Below are positions 45,402 to 53,863 of a DNA stretch of 64,000 nt, piece after piece. The DNA lies in contig NC_003552.1 in NCBI RefSeq assembly GCF_000007345.1, forward strand, positions 4,650,001 through 4,714,000, written 5' to 3'. This DNA comes from Methanosarcina acetivorans C2A. Its GTDB lineage: Archaea > Halobacteriota > Methanosarcinia > Methanosarcinales > Methanosarcinaceae. The position numbers and the translations under genes were made by a program. Under the pieces are notes generated by a model. The model saw only the letters and a program-made list of their open reading frames with translations, did no database searches and had not been told where the DNA came from. Positions within the stretch are counted from its first letter, which is position 1. Each line of letters starts with the position of its first letter.

Positions 45402-45650
45402 TCAGATTTTCCCTCCGATGTATGCCAGGATCCCGAGGAGAAGCCCGATGAGGAGCTCGATCACGACCGCTGACAGTTTTGAGTTCATCCGGTCCATGCG
45501 GTTTTCAAGCCGCTCAATGCCTCTTTCAAGCCTGTCCTGATCCTCTTTCCTGTCTTCCCTTTCCTTGCTGATCGAATCACAGAGGGAACCCTGCAGCTTT
45601 TCACGGTGTTTCTCACATTGCTCGATTGTGATGTAGACCGGGTCGGACAT
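45402..45650 (-). CDS. Small coiled-coil protein with C-terminal membrane anchor (XhlA-like)
   Basis: From the ATG at 45650 the protein has 82 residues. It has a long amphipathic coiled coil ('DRKEDQDRLERGIERLENRMDRMNSKL') followed by one transmembrane helix ('VVIELLIGLLLGILAYIGG'). This matches the layout of hemolysin XhlA-type phage proteins, which act with holins in lysis. The role in an archaeal virus is uncertain. Confidence 0.6.
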   Translation of the reverse strand: MSDPVYITIEQCEKHREKLQGSLCDSISKEREDRKEDQDRLERGIERLENRMDRMNSKLSAVVIELLIGLLLGILAYIGGKI

Positions 45651-45651
45651 C

Positions 45652-45804
45652 TCAGAAACCTCTGTAGTACTGATCTTCATACATTCGCATCGCTGCAGCT
45701 CCGACTGGATGCTCTTCAGCGAATTGCTTCATTTCCTTCTCCCATTCATCGAATGTGTTTTTCAGAGCAAGGAAAAAACTCAGAACCCAGCCGATCAGTG
45801 CCAT
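45652..45804 (-). CDS. 50-residue viral protein, unknown
   Basis: The frame starts at an ATG that overlaps the end of the upstream 242-residue gene by 10 bp and stops 1 bp before the next start. The protein begins 'MALIGWVLSFFLALKNTF' and continues with 'EWEKEMKQFAEEHPVGAAAM'. The hydrophobic N-terminus could be membrane-associated. Placement within a gapless operon supports it. Confidence 0.6.
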   Translation of the reverse strand: MALIGWVLSFFLALKNTFDEWEKEMKQFAEEHPVGAAAMRMYEDQYYRGF

Positions 45805-46523
45805 CTCTGAATATTCTCCTTTTCCGGCTCGGTGAGTTCGTGCCTGGGGATATCTTTGAATAGTGAGAAAAAGCGTGCACGGTAGTACACATCTTCTTTC
45901 ATGAGGAAGAGAATGATGTCAGCCAGTTGATACATGAACTTCAGTTTTCTTGCATCATCTCCGAACTTTTCGGCAATGAAATACCTGAAAAAAGCACTTA
46001 GATCCAGCAGTCTGGGGTCCTCGTAAACATATGCTTCGGGATCGTAGCCCTGAACGATCTGTCTGTGTGCAGTATCAATTGCCTTGATCATGCCAAGCTT
46101 CGCAACATCTTGAAGGAAAATTCCTTTCTTATGGAAATATGGGCTGAATCGGAACCCTCCTTTTCCTCTACGCCCTCCTCCGTTCTCGTTGCCTTTGATC
46201 CTGGGATCCGGTTCTGTAGCTGGATTCCATCGGACCTGCTGACCATCCACCTCTATGATAGCAATCATTTTTCCTTCGAGCAGCAACTGGTGTTTCAGCT
46301 CTACTGACATGTTATATTCGAGCGCTTTCACCCTCCCGGAGAAAATTAACTCAGAAAGATCTTCTCCCTCAGCGGTGATGAGCAGCTGCCCGTCTACCGA
46401 GGCAAGCTTTCCTTCAGCCAGGAGTTTTCCTCTTTCTTCCTTTGAAAAGATGAATTGTACAGGTTTGACCTTGCCCTGCCTGATGAGCTCTCTTTGCTCT
46501 TCTTCTGGGCATGTGAATATCAA
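45795..46523 (-). CDS. Viral structural-module protein, unknown
   Basis: The 242-residue protein has three imperfect N-terminal repeats of about 38 residues ('EEEQRELIRQGKVKPVQFIF', 'KEERGKLLAEGKLASVDGQLL', 'GEDLSELIFSGRVKALEYNM', 'ELKHQLLLEGKMIAI'), a Gly/Arg-rich hinge and a helical C-terminal half. The overlap with its neighbours (ATGA) places it in the head-tail connector cluster. No family is recognised. Confidence 0.6.
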   Translation of the reverse strand: MIFTCPEEEQRELIRQGKVKPVQFIFSKEERGKLLAEGKLASVDGQLLITAEGEDLSELIFSGRVKALEYNMSVELKHQLLLEGKMIAIIEVDGQQVRWNPATEPDPRIKGNENGGGRRGKGGFRFSPYFHKKGIFLQDVAKLGMIKAIDTAHRQIVQGYDPEAYVYEDPRLLDLSAFFRYFIAEKFGDDARKLKFMYQLADIILFLMKEDVYYRARFFSLFKDIPRHELTEPEKENIQRWH

Positions 46524-47140
46524 CTGCGTTTTTTCACCACCTTCAGTTCGACCTCGAGGTGATCGATTTCAGGATCTCCGCTTGAGTTCAGAAACAGCTC
46601 ATACTCAGCTCCAACATGCATGACTTTGTAAGGACCTGTGTACCCGGGAACATTGCTTGAGACAAAGTCTCCTTCCTGGATCACAGCTTCAACAGGAAGG
46701 AATAGAAGAGGCTCGGCGACAATGTAATCTCCGCTATCCTGAGACTGGATTGTACCTCCGGACTGGTTAGCCTGCGAGAACCTGCAGGACGGGCAGTGTC
46801 TGGAAGTTGTGGTGAGTTGAGGAGTTCCTACCCCGTCAGTCACTGGCTCGGCCGGTCCGGAGGCAGATGAGGCCCCCCCATGTTCATCGTGAATATATTC
46901 GCCTGCCTGGAATGTTCCGGAAACGTTTGAGAGGATCAGATGGCCTGTAGCCGTAGAGACTGCCCAGGATCCGGACTCGAGAAATATCTCCTTGATGGTT
47001 CCTGTAGCTGCCGAGTCTGCTCCCGTCAGGAGAGCTCCAACTGTGAAAGCTACTGAACCATTCGAAAATTCCAGTTTCTGGTCCTGGGAGATACTCAGTA
47101 CGTTGCAGGTGTGGATCATTCCAAGCGTCAGCGAGTTCAT
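46520..47140 (-). CDS. Viral structural protein with beta-rich domain and Cys pair
   Basis: The 206-residue protein starts 'MNSLTLGMIHTCNVLSISQDQK'. It has a beta-rich centre ('VGALLTGADSAATGTIKEIF', 'SGTFQAGEYIHDEHG') and a 'HCPSCRF' motif that may bind metal. It could be a head-closure or connector protein, judging by position after the gp6-like gene. This is inference only. Confidence 0.55.
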   Translation of the reverse strand: MNSLTLGMIHTCNVLSISQDQKLEFSNGSVAFTVGALLTGADSAATGTIKEIFLESGSWAVSTATGHLILSNVSGTFQAGEYIHDEHGGASSASGPAEPVTDGVGTPQLTTTSRHCPSCRFSQANQSGGTIQSQDSGDYIVAEPLLFLPVEAVIQEGDFVSSNVPGYTGPYKVMHVGAEYELFLNSSGDPEIDHLEVELKVVKKRS

Positions 47141-47146
47141 GTTTTT

Positions 47147-47530
47147 TCAGTCCGTTTTGTTCACTGTCCTGGGCCCTGAACGCCCGTATGGAACTCTGTA
47201 TCCCGGGGAGTAACGGTACTTTTTCATGTATATGGCTGCCTGGTTTTCATGGTCCTGGATGTCCTTGTCAATTGTGTTCTGCTGCTCACTGTTTCCGATC
47301 TTCACCCGGGCTGCAAGTTCTCCGTTCACTCTCATCTTGCGGAGAACTGCAGCTGCAGAGATGTGGATGCAGGCCAAGTTCAGGAGATCATTGTCTGAAG
47401 CATCTGCGCTCCCACCCGTTTGGGTAGCCACGGACCGTGAGGTCCTCGCGATGATATTCGCGATATCGGCATTCGTTAACGATCTAGGAGACACCTCAAC
47501 ACGAACTTCTTCCACAGAACATAGGACCAT
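47147..47530 (-). CDS. Head-tail connector / adaptor-like protein
   Basis: The protein has 127 residues from the ATG at 47530, which is preceded by AGAAGTGAT. It is mainly helical: 'VEEVRVEVSPRSLTNADIANIIARTSRSVA', 'NLACIHISAAAVLRKMRVNGE', then a basic, Tyr-rich tail. This resembles gp6/gp15-type adaptor proteins that follow the capsid gene. The family match is by pattern and position. Confidence 0.6.
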   Translation of the reverse strand: MVLCSVEEVRVEVSPRSLTNADIANIIARTSRSVATQTGGSADASDNDLLNLACIHISAAAVLRKMRVNGELAARVKIGNSEQQNTIDKDIQDHENQAAIYMKKYRYSPGYRVPYGRSGPRTVNKTD

Positions 47531-47535
47531 AGGGA

Positions 47536-47799
47536 TCACTTCTTTTCTTCAGTTTGTTCGGATACTCCAGATTTCTTGGCTGTAGCTGGTGTGGTTGCTG
47601 TCGCCCGAGCAGCTGGTGCAGCAGCTACCTTCTGGGCCTTATGTTCTTTTTGTTCAGGGACCTCGGCAAGGATCTTGACAGACTGACCAAGGCGCTTCAC
47701 TTCATCGACTGTGAACGTAACTTTTTCACCTTTTTTGTATGTGTTGTCGCCGATCCTGAGGTGATGTACCATGACTTCCACGTTGAATTTCTGAACCAT
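47536..47799 (-). CDS. Small viral protein after the major capsid, Ala/Lys-rich tail
   Basis: The 87-residue protein begins 'MVQKFNVEVMVHHLRIGDNTYKKGEKVTFTVDEVKRLG', resembling short beta proteins located after capsid genes in many siphoviruses. It ends in a low-complexity Ala/Thr/Lys stretch. The function is unknown; capsid-associated is likely from position. Confidence 0.6.
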   Translation of the reverse strand: MVQKFNVEVMVHHLRIGDNTYKKGEKVTFTVDEVKRLGQSVKILAEVPEQKEHKAQKVAAAPAARATATTPATAKKSGVSEQTEEKK

Positions 47800-47809
47800 G
47801 CGATCACCT

Positions 47810-48718
47810 TTATACTGAAGCTGCCGTCGAAAGTGCAGTCATCTTTCCGATTACTGCATTCTTCCGGATCCGGAGAACTCCAGACTCGAATATTCTTCCG
47901 GAAATAGGTCCGGTTCTTGGATGTTTGCCGTCCTGGCCTAGTTCAGTCTGGACTTCAGCTGAAAGGTAGTAGTCAAAGTACTGGCTACCGGTATCCGGGG
48001 TTGGTGTGAGAAGTGCAGATCCGGTTGTGCTTACACTCGGGAGTGTGTTGCTTTTAAACACGTTACCTGGATTGTTTGGAGTCCCGAGGAGCTCGAGTAG
48101 ATCTTTCATTTCCTTAACGTCGTTAGCACTCCGGCTTTTGTTCACTTTGTTGTAGATGTTTGGAGACATTGACAGGTTCCAACGCAGGCTGTCTGTCGGG
48201 ACATCAGAGTCATCCATCATTTCATACACATCGGTAACCGCATCCTGGATCCCACCGTAAGTTCCAATAGCCTTGGGTGTGCTGTAGTCCTGGCCGGCTC
48301 CTTCATACAAACCGTTCTTTTCAAAGGTAGTCCCGTTTCTTGTGATACCTCGAAGTATCATCATTTCTTCAGCTGAGGAAACCGTATAGGCTGCCTCTAA
48401 CGCAGCGGAAGCGTCGACGTTAGTGTTCTTTCTCCTCATCGCCTCGTACAGCCTGCGGTCCAAGGTGAAATCTTTCCAGATCAGGGGAATCTTACTGTTC
48501 TGCAAAGAGAAGTCAACAGTATCTTCTGCTCCTGTACTGAAGCTGTAGGCTATCATCGCATCCGACATCGCCTCCAACTCTATCCAATCTACACTGAGCT
48601 CTCCGATTCCTTCCCCTGGAACGACGTTGACGAGTTTCCTTGCCTTGTTGATCTGCCTGAGCGGTGGGTGGATGATTGTATCCATTGTCCGCGAAACTTC
48701 AAAAAGTGCGTTTGACAT
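47810..48718 (-). CDS. Major capsid protein (HK97-fold, encapsulin-like)
   Basis: The 302-residue protein begins 'MSNALFEVSRTMDTIIHPPLRQINKARKLVN'. It contains 'DFSLQNSKIPLIWKDFTLDRRLYEAMRR', 'AALEAAYTVSSAEEMMILRGI' and 'EVQTELGQDGKHPRTGPISGRIFESGVLRIRKNAVIGKM', in an order that matches encapsulin-related HK97-type capsid proteins (N-arm, E-loop, P-domain helix, A-domain end). It follows the protease/scaffold and decoration genes, the canonical position for the capsid gene. Confidence 0.82.
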   Translation of the reverse strand: MSNALFEVSRTMDTIIHPPLRQINKARKLVNVVPGEGIGELSVDWIELEAMSDAMIAYSFSTGAEDTVDFSLQNSKIPLIWKDFTLDRRLYEAMRRKNTNVDASAALEAAYTVSSAEEMMILRGITRNGTTFEKNGLYEGAGQDYSTPKAIGTYGGIQDAVTDVYEMMDDSDVPTDSLRWNLSMSPNIYNKVNKSRSANDVKEMKDLLELLGTPNNPGNVFKSNTLPSVSTTGSALLTPTPDTGSQYFDYYLSAEVQTELGQDGKHPRTGPISGRIFESGVLRIRKNAVIGKMTALSTAASV

Positions 48719-48729
48719 CGTTTTTCACC

Positions 48730-49176
48730 TCAGATCATTGATTTGATCATGAACTGTACATTCCCGGAAGCATCTTCTGCAGCCCTGGCAATGATATCGT
48801 CCGTCCCTACGGTTGCTGCTGCAAGCTCCCCATTCGCAGCTGGCTTCAAAGGCTGCCCCTTGACAACAGTCTCCCCAGAAGCAAGCCATGCTTTCACAGG
48901 AAGGCCCGGTTTCTCATGTACTGGCACGAGATCTCCTGCTGCGTAGGCTGTTGTCGTATCAGTTGGTTTGAACACTCCGGCTTTTCCGTATCCTGCCCAA
49001 CCGATTGAGTTTCCTGAGGCGTCGCCAGGTGTTATCAGGTCGTCGGTAGATCCTTTTTTCACATGGTGACCCGGCTTTATTGTGGCCCCTTCTGCTGTGA
49101 GATACTCAAGAGGCTCTTCTCCGCCCATCACAACATCGTTGTTAGGGGCCTGGATTCCTTTGAAAGGAGTTACCAT
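48730..49176 (-). CDS. Capsid decoration / stabilisation-type protein
   Basis: From the ATG at 49176 (TGATG overlap with the scaffold stop, GGGAGG upstream) the protein has 148 residues. It is beta-rich with 'GHHVKKGSTDDLITPGDASGNSIGWAGYG', 'AAGDLVPVHEKPGLPVKAWLASGETVVKGQPLKPA' and 'DDIIARAAEDASGNVQFMI', the pattern of short capsid-cement proteins encoded just upstream of the capsid gene. Confidence 0.7.
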   Translation of the reverse strand: MVTPFKGIQAPNNDVVMGGEEPLEYLTAEGATIKPGHHVKKGSTDDLITPGDASGNSIGWAGYGKAGVFKPTDTTTAYAAGDLVPVHEKPGLPVKAWLASGETVVKGQPLKPAANGELAAATVGTDDIIARAAEDASGNVQFMIKSMI

Positions 49177-50152
49177 CAGAAGTCCTCCCATTTCTTTTCA
49201 GCTTCATTCCATCTGCCGACACAGCTCTGCTTCGGACCGTTGTTTGCCGGATACTTGATCTGCGGTCCGCTACCGAATACACTTGCAGGAGCTATACTTT
49301 CATACGATGCAGCGAGATCTTCGATCTGACCTGCAGTCAGACTCTTAATAAGGTTCAGGTCTGGCTCAAGGCCAGCTGACATTGCTGCTCTTGTGTATCT
49401 CTGCGTAGCTGCGTTCTTGGCCTGATCTTCCCTCCAGGCTTCCATCATGGAACTGGCGATAGCCTTTGACCTAGTCTCAACCATTTCCTGGAATTTATCT
49501 GCAGGTATTCCTGAGGCTGCAGCTACTGCTGCGTTGTCGTAGTTCTTTTTCAGCTCCTCAAAAGAAGCTGTCAATGCTGCCATATCTTCCTTGAGTTTTT
49601 TGTTCTCAGCTTCGAGTGCTGCCATTTTAGTGGCATCTAGGTTGTTTTCTGGATCGTTTTCAGGTATGTTTATACCCCCTTTTGATGCTGAAATTTTGAA
49701 TCGAGAAATGAATCGGATTTCTTTTTTACCCGGGTCCTTCTTTGAAGCTACAACCGACCACTGTGCTTCCTTCCAGGCTGGATTCCGGACAAGAGTCATT
49801 GACCTGACTTCGATATTTTTTATCCAGCCACTCCCATCGTCATCTCCAAGGGCATACACAGACCAGGTGTTTCCCAGGTCCCTTCTGAAATCTTCCGCTC
49901 GGCGATCGAGTCAGTAATCGATGCTCTGGCCACGATGGTGTTACCTTCCTTCCAGGCGTCTGCTACCCTGCCAATTTCCGAGCTAGGATCCTCTACTATG
50001 TCGCAGATGTGAGCAAATGCGCGAGAGCAGATCCGGACCACAGCAGATTTGAGAGAAGAGAGAGCGTTGTCTGCCTCTGACGTGGGCACGCCCCAGTCGT
50101 TAGCGTTTTTCTTGTCCAAAGGGAACGTCGTTCCCTCGATCAGAACAGTCAT
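49176..50152 (-). pseudogene. Prohead protease-scaffold, with a frameshift
   Basis: The first frame (50152 to about 49870) has 'LSSLKSAVVRICSRAFAHICDIVEDPSSEIGRVADAWKEG' and 'ISEGTWET'. The second frame (to 49176) continues with 'VYALGDDDGSGWIKNIEVRSMTLVRNPAWKEAQWSVVAS', the typical end of an XkdF/Mu-I-type prohead protease, followed by a coiled-coil scaffold ('KMAALEAENKKLKEDMAALTASFEELKKNY'). A -1 (or +2) shift near 49865-49880 (GGGAAACACC) is needed to join them, giving about 325 residues. The reading phase does not match a standard slip site, so a mutation or a sequence error is more likely than programmed shifting. Confidence 0.75.
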
Positions 50153-50162
50153 CGTTTATAGT

Positions 50163-50177
50163 GTTAACGGTGTTAAC
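50163..50177. promoter_or_regulatory. 15-bp palindromic operator candidate, copy 1, upstream of the head gene cluster
   Basis: GTTAACGGTGTTAAC lies 11 bp before the protease start. On the minus strand an AAATTTATATTT TATA-like box is directly upstream (50178-50190). The same palindrome occurs at 57025 and 59351 in the equivalent place before other viral transcription units. It overlaps the expected transcription start, which suits repression. Confidence 0.6.
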
Positions 50178-50598
50178 AAATATAAATTTATTTGTGTTTA
50201 TACGTTTGTGAGAGTTTGAAAAACATTCAGGCATGTTATAAATGACAGTGTGAAATTAAAAGATCGGTTCTATATATTGTCTACAATCAAATACCTTTCA
50301 ATGTAGCAACTATATTTTATTGTGACAAAATTTAAAACGCGGAGTGCACAATTCAAAATATGAAACTCTGAAGGCTGAGACGGATCGAGATGCTTAGATG
50401 TAGCAATATTAAAAATACAATGATTTCTTGGGATAAAAAGTTAATAATACTTCTAATAGGTTCATTGATTGTCTCGTTTTTCTTACCCTACAATTACATT
50501 GCATTATTCACTTTTTATTCATTTTTTAGTATTTTAATCACAAAAATCGCTAATACTTTAAACTCATCAGAAAAATCTTTTTTAAGCGTATACTCTAA

Positions 50599-52317
50599 CC
50601 TAGATTCGGCAGGTAAACAAATATCTTAATATTATTAATTTTATATCTTTGTCCTGGTTTTCCCATGGCAGAAAAAGACAGCAGTAGAAGAGTTGAATCC
50701 TCCCTAAAACGTACAAGGTTCTTAGGTCACCTTGGTCTGATAGTTGGAGTGTTCCGAGAACTTGAGGTTGACAATCTGATCGATGAAAAACTTCCCAAAG
50801 AAAGGGATCATACTGTCCCTCACTCAGTCTGCATCCTTGCCATGTTGCTCAATGGTCTTGGTTTCGTAGGGCAACGTCTGTACCTGTTTCCTGATTTTTT
50901 TAAAAACATTTCTACGGAAAGGCTTTTCGGAGACGGTATAACAAGAGAGGATCTGAATCAATACGTTATCGGAGAGACTCTTGACAGAATCGTAAAATAT
51001 GGCCCTACAAAACTGTTTACGGAAATTGCTCTTCACATCATGACTCATCTACCTATTCCTGTTCATTGTTTACACGCTGACACTACAAGTGTCAGCGTTT
51101 ATGGGGATTATGATGACGAAGAAACTGAGTCTATTGACATTACTTTTGGAATTCCCAAAAACGGAAGATGGGACCTCAAACAATTTGTACTTAGCTTGAT
51201 TGTTAATCAGCATGGGATACCTCTTTTCATGAACACACATTCAGGAAATTCTTCCGACAAAAACACAATTCTGGAAGCGATCCAGTCTCTCAAATCAGTT
51301 TTAAGACCTGAAAGCGAAGTTTACTACGTCGCTGATAGTTCCTTTTACACAGACAATAATATCAAGAACATGGGAAAGTCATTCTGGATCAGTCGTGTTC
51401 CCGCAACAATTACCGAGGCAAAGGAACTGCTAACTGCAAATCTGAACCTGAAAACGCTAAAAAGCGACGAAAGATACTCATTTTATCAAACCTTTGTGGA
51501 ATATGGTGGAGTCAAACAAAAGTGGGTTTTGCTGCTTTCTCACAAGATGAAAGAGAAGAAAGAGCAAACTCTCAGGACGAAGCTTGAAAAAGAGGTTGAA
51601 AAAGCAGAGAAGTCTTTTAAAAAACTGAAAGGAGAGGACTTTTTTTGCGAAGAGGATGCATTAAAAGCTGCAGAAAAATGGATTCAAGATTTCCCTTCTG
51701 TCTCATTTGAAAAAGTAGATGTGAAATCCATTAAAAAACGTGAGTTGGGGAAAAGAGGCAGACCTTCAAAAGATGAGCAATTAAAGACTTATTGCAGGAT
51801 TAATGGAATCATAAAGGTTAATGATGCTTTTGTTTTAAATGAAATGGATAAAATGGGACTTTTTATTCTTGCAAGTAATGATATCAATCTTTCTCCTGAG
51901 GATATGCTGAAGTATTACAAAGGGCAGGATAACGTGGAAAAAGGATTCAGATTCTTGAAAAGTAACACCTTTAGCATATCGAAAGTTTACCTCAAGAACA
52001 AAAAGAGAATTGAAGCGATGACTATGATAATGGTTCTCTGCTTAATGATTTATTCAATTGCAGAATGGAAATTAAGGACAAAATTAGAAGAAGAAAATGA
52101 AACGATTCCAGATCAAAAAGGGAAACCAACAAAAAGACCTACAATGAGATGGATATTTTTCAATTTTCAGGGAATTACAGAACTTATTTCTCAGAACAAA
52201 GGACAAATGAAGTCAGAAATATTGAATATGGAGGAGATTCACTGGAAGATACTGGGTCTAATGGGAGAGAAATATGAAAATATCTATCTCTAATTACGTT
52301 AACCTGCCGAATCTAGG
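50599..52317 (+). mobile_element. IS1634-family insertion sequence (intact)
   Basis: The 1719-bp element has inverted ends CCTAGATTCGGCAGGT (50599-50614) and ACCTGCCGAATCTAGG (52302-52317), and a 6-bp target duplication CTCTAA (50593-50598 and 52318-52323). It carries one uninterrupted transposase gene. Its insertion breaks the membrane-protein gene. Confidence 0.94.
50665..52293 (+). CDS. IS1634-family transposase (intact)
   Basis: The 542-residue transposase has a DUF4277 N-terminus ('LGLIVGVFRELEVDNLIDEKLP'), then 'HADTTSVSVYGDY' (first catalytic Asp), 'GRWDLKQFVLSLIVNQHGIPLFMNTHSGNSSDK', 'YYVADSSFYTDNNI' (second Asp), 'KRGRPSKDEQ' and 'GQDNVEKGFRFLKS' (Glu). It is related to the frameshifted copy at 6704 at clearly less than full identity. 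As the only complete transposase of this type here, it could supply activity for the MITEs. Confidence 0.93.
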   Translation: MAEKDSSRRVESSLKRTRFLGHLGLIVGVFRELEVDNLIDEKLPKERDHTVPHSVCILAMLLNGLGFVGQRLYLFPDFFKNISTERLFGDGITREDLNQYVIGETLDRIVKYGPTKLFTEIALHIMTHLPIPVHCLHADTTSVSVYGDYDDEETESIDITFGIPKNGRWDLKQFVLSLIVNQHGIPLFMNTHSGNSSDKNTILEAIQSLKSVLRPESEVYYVADSSFYTDNNIKNMGKSFWISRVPATITEAKELLTANLNLKTLKSDERYSFYQTFVEYGGVKQKWVLLLSHKMKEKKEQTLRTKLEKEVEKAEKSFKKLKGEDFFCEEDALKAAEKWIQDFPSVSFEKVDVKSIKKRELGKRGRPSKDEQLKTYCRINGIIKVNDAFVLNEMDKMGLFILASNDINLSPEDMLKYYKGQDNVEKGFRFLKSNTFSISKVYLKNKKRIEAMTMIMVLCLMIYSIAEWKLRTKLEEENETIPDQKGKPTKRPTMRWIFFNFQGITELISQNKGQMKSEILNMEEIHWKILGLMGEKYENIYL

Positions 52318-53390
52318 CTCTAAGATCTCAAAGAATGAAATAAATAATGATAAAAAAAGTAATATAATTGGCACTCTTCGAGACAACTTAAAGCATTCTG
52401 ACGAAGAAATTTTACTTCAGAACTTATATTTTAGGGGTACAAATATAAAGAATTGGTACAATTTTATTTTTGCTACATTAACTGCTACTGTTTTTTCATA
52501 TTAATCTATCCAAGAAATTTAAAATTCCTAAATGAAATTTTAAGTAACGTTTTTTCTTTTGAATCGATCAAAATACAGTTTAGTTATTATTTGTCCCCAG
52601 TTTTAATTCTTGTACTACCTACTATTTTAGTGTACCTTTTAGCGTTCATTTACTTGAAATACAAAAAATCCCCATTTATAAAAATTGGCTTGAAGAAGTT
52701 AATTCTTAAGTTTATTTTAGGACTACAATTTAATTCATTTGTTATTCTTATATCTGTATTTGCCTATGCGATTCTCCTCTGGGTTCTTTCACTGATATTA
52801 CAAACGAAGGATGAATCTCTTACCAATATGTTCATAGGTTTTATATCTTGTTTTGAGCCTAATAATTTTTTTAATTTAAATGGGTTGGGAGGAAATCAGT
52901 TTTCTTTTGCGTCTCTTTATTTCACATTAGCGATAGCGGGAACTATAATTTTTTCAATATCTGATCGATACAAAAAACAAAAAGAAGTCGTTACACAAAA
53001 ACAGCTAAAGTTTGCAGAAGAGTATGAGAACTGGTATAAACAGCATGAAAAAGATATTAATTTTGACACAAAAAACTATCATAAAGAAGATAGAGTAAAT
53101 AGATTTAATTCAATAATTTCCACTTTACGTGAAACGTTGGATCTTGAAAGCATTGATGAATTAAAAGCCCTTACAGGATACGAAAATTGCCTGGTTCTTA
53201 TAGTCGAATCGTTTCTTGCAGGGATTTGTACACTCATGATCTCTCAAGAATGCTCCGAAGGTTTCTTTTATGCTTTTTTTGTGTTTATTTTGATATTTGT
53301 TTCATTATGTATATATATTAATCAAGTTTTTACGGACTTGAGATCGTATAGATAAATTTACTAGAATAGTTTGCCAGCCAGAATGGAGAA

Positions 53391-53490
53391 ACTTAAAACT
53401 CATATCCAAATTCCTAATGGTTGGCTATACATAAGGATGAAATTTTGAAATTCTTATTGATGGAGAAATAAAATTGGTTTGGGATAAGCT
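53391..53490. repeat. Decayed third copy of the about 130-bp dispersed repeat
   Basis: On the minus strand it starts AGCTTATCCCAAACCAATTTTATTTCTCCATC, close to copy 2, and ends near ATTTGGATATGAGTTTTAAG. It is shorter and more divergent than copies 1 and 2. It lies inside the provirus, downstream of the membrane-protein pseudogene, which shows that the repeat family could enter viral DNA. Confidence 0.5.
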
Positions 53491-53493
53491 GGT

Positions 53494-53613
53494 TTAATAA
53501 AAAGAGTGATTAGCCATCATTGCCCCAGGCACAAATTTACACCAGTTAGTGCCATGTGCGGGTTTTTTCAAACCCTCTGGAAACCGTATTTTCGCAGTAC
53601 ATCGGGCGATCAT
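53494..53613 (-). CDS. Possible 39-residue viral ORF, uncertain
   Basis: In the spacer between the small Cys protein and the inserted plus-strand gene, a frame encodes 'MIARCTAKIRFPEGLKK' and 'WCKFVPGAMMANHSFY'. No clear ribosome-binding site is seen. It could be a remnant of a head-module gene cut by insertion of the accessory gene. Confidence 0.3.
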   Translation of the reverse strand: MIARCTAKIRFPEGLKKPAHGTNWCKFVPGAMMANHSFY

Positions 53614-53650
53614 ATTCAGGCTCAGGCTGTTTTTTGTGTGGTGATGATTT

Positions 53651-53863
53651 TCAAATGTGTTCGAACTGGATCCCGTGATCTCCGGGATAAGGCTTTTTAT
53701 GGTCGTCGTCGCCTCGCCAAATTTCATCTGGGATACCATCTGGGAAAGCTTCACATATTTTTTCGTTTGATTCAGAATAAGCCTTTCTGTTGAAATGTTT
53801 GCAGGGAAGACAGACAGGACTGTAGATTACCTTGCTTAATTCACTGTCATCTATACCTATCAT
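53651..53863 (-). CDS. Small Cys-containing phage protein after the MuF gene
   Basis: The 70-residue protein has 'CLPCKHFN', a later Cys, and '[32 protein letters not shown]'. The latter is a pattern seen in small proteins that accompany phage head-morphogenesis genes (Cys..FP.GIP.EI..G...H..P..GD.GI.FE). The ATG overlaps the MuF stop (ATGA). It probably binds a metal ion; its role in assembly is unknown. Confidence 0.75.
   Translation of the reverse strand: MIGIDDSELSKVIYSPVCLPCKHFNRKAYSESNEKICEAFPDGIPDEIWRGDDDHKKPYPGDHGIQFEHI

Larger units (their letters stand above)
50390..53355 (+). pseudogene. Polytopic membrane protein of unknown function, disrupted by an IS and a frameshift
   Basis: Removing the IS (50599-52317) and one CTCTAA duplication joins 'SEKSFLSVYS' to 'KISKNEINNDKK' in frame. 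A single missing T in the run near 52488-52495 ('TATV' then 'FILIYPRN' in the next frame) explains the second break. The ancestral protein would have 413 residues, with about six hydrophobic segments ('LIILLIGSLIVSFFLPY', 'YYLSPVLILVLPTILVYLLAF', 'FVILISVFAYAILLWVLSLIL', 'LYFTLAIAGTIIF' and two at the C-terminus). It is AT-rich and lies on the strand opposite to the head genes around it, so it looks like an acquired accessory (moron-type) gene. No family is recognised. Confidence 0.75.
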
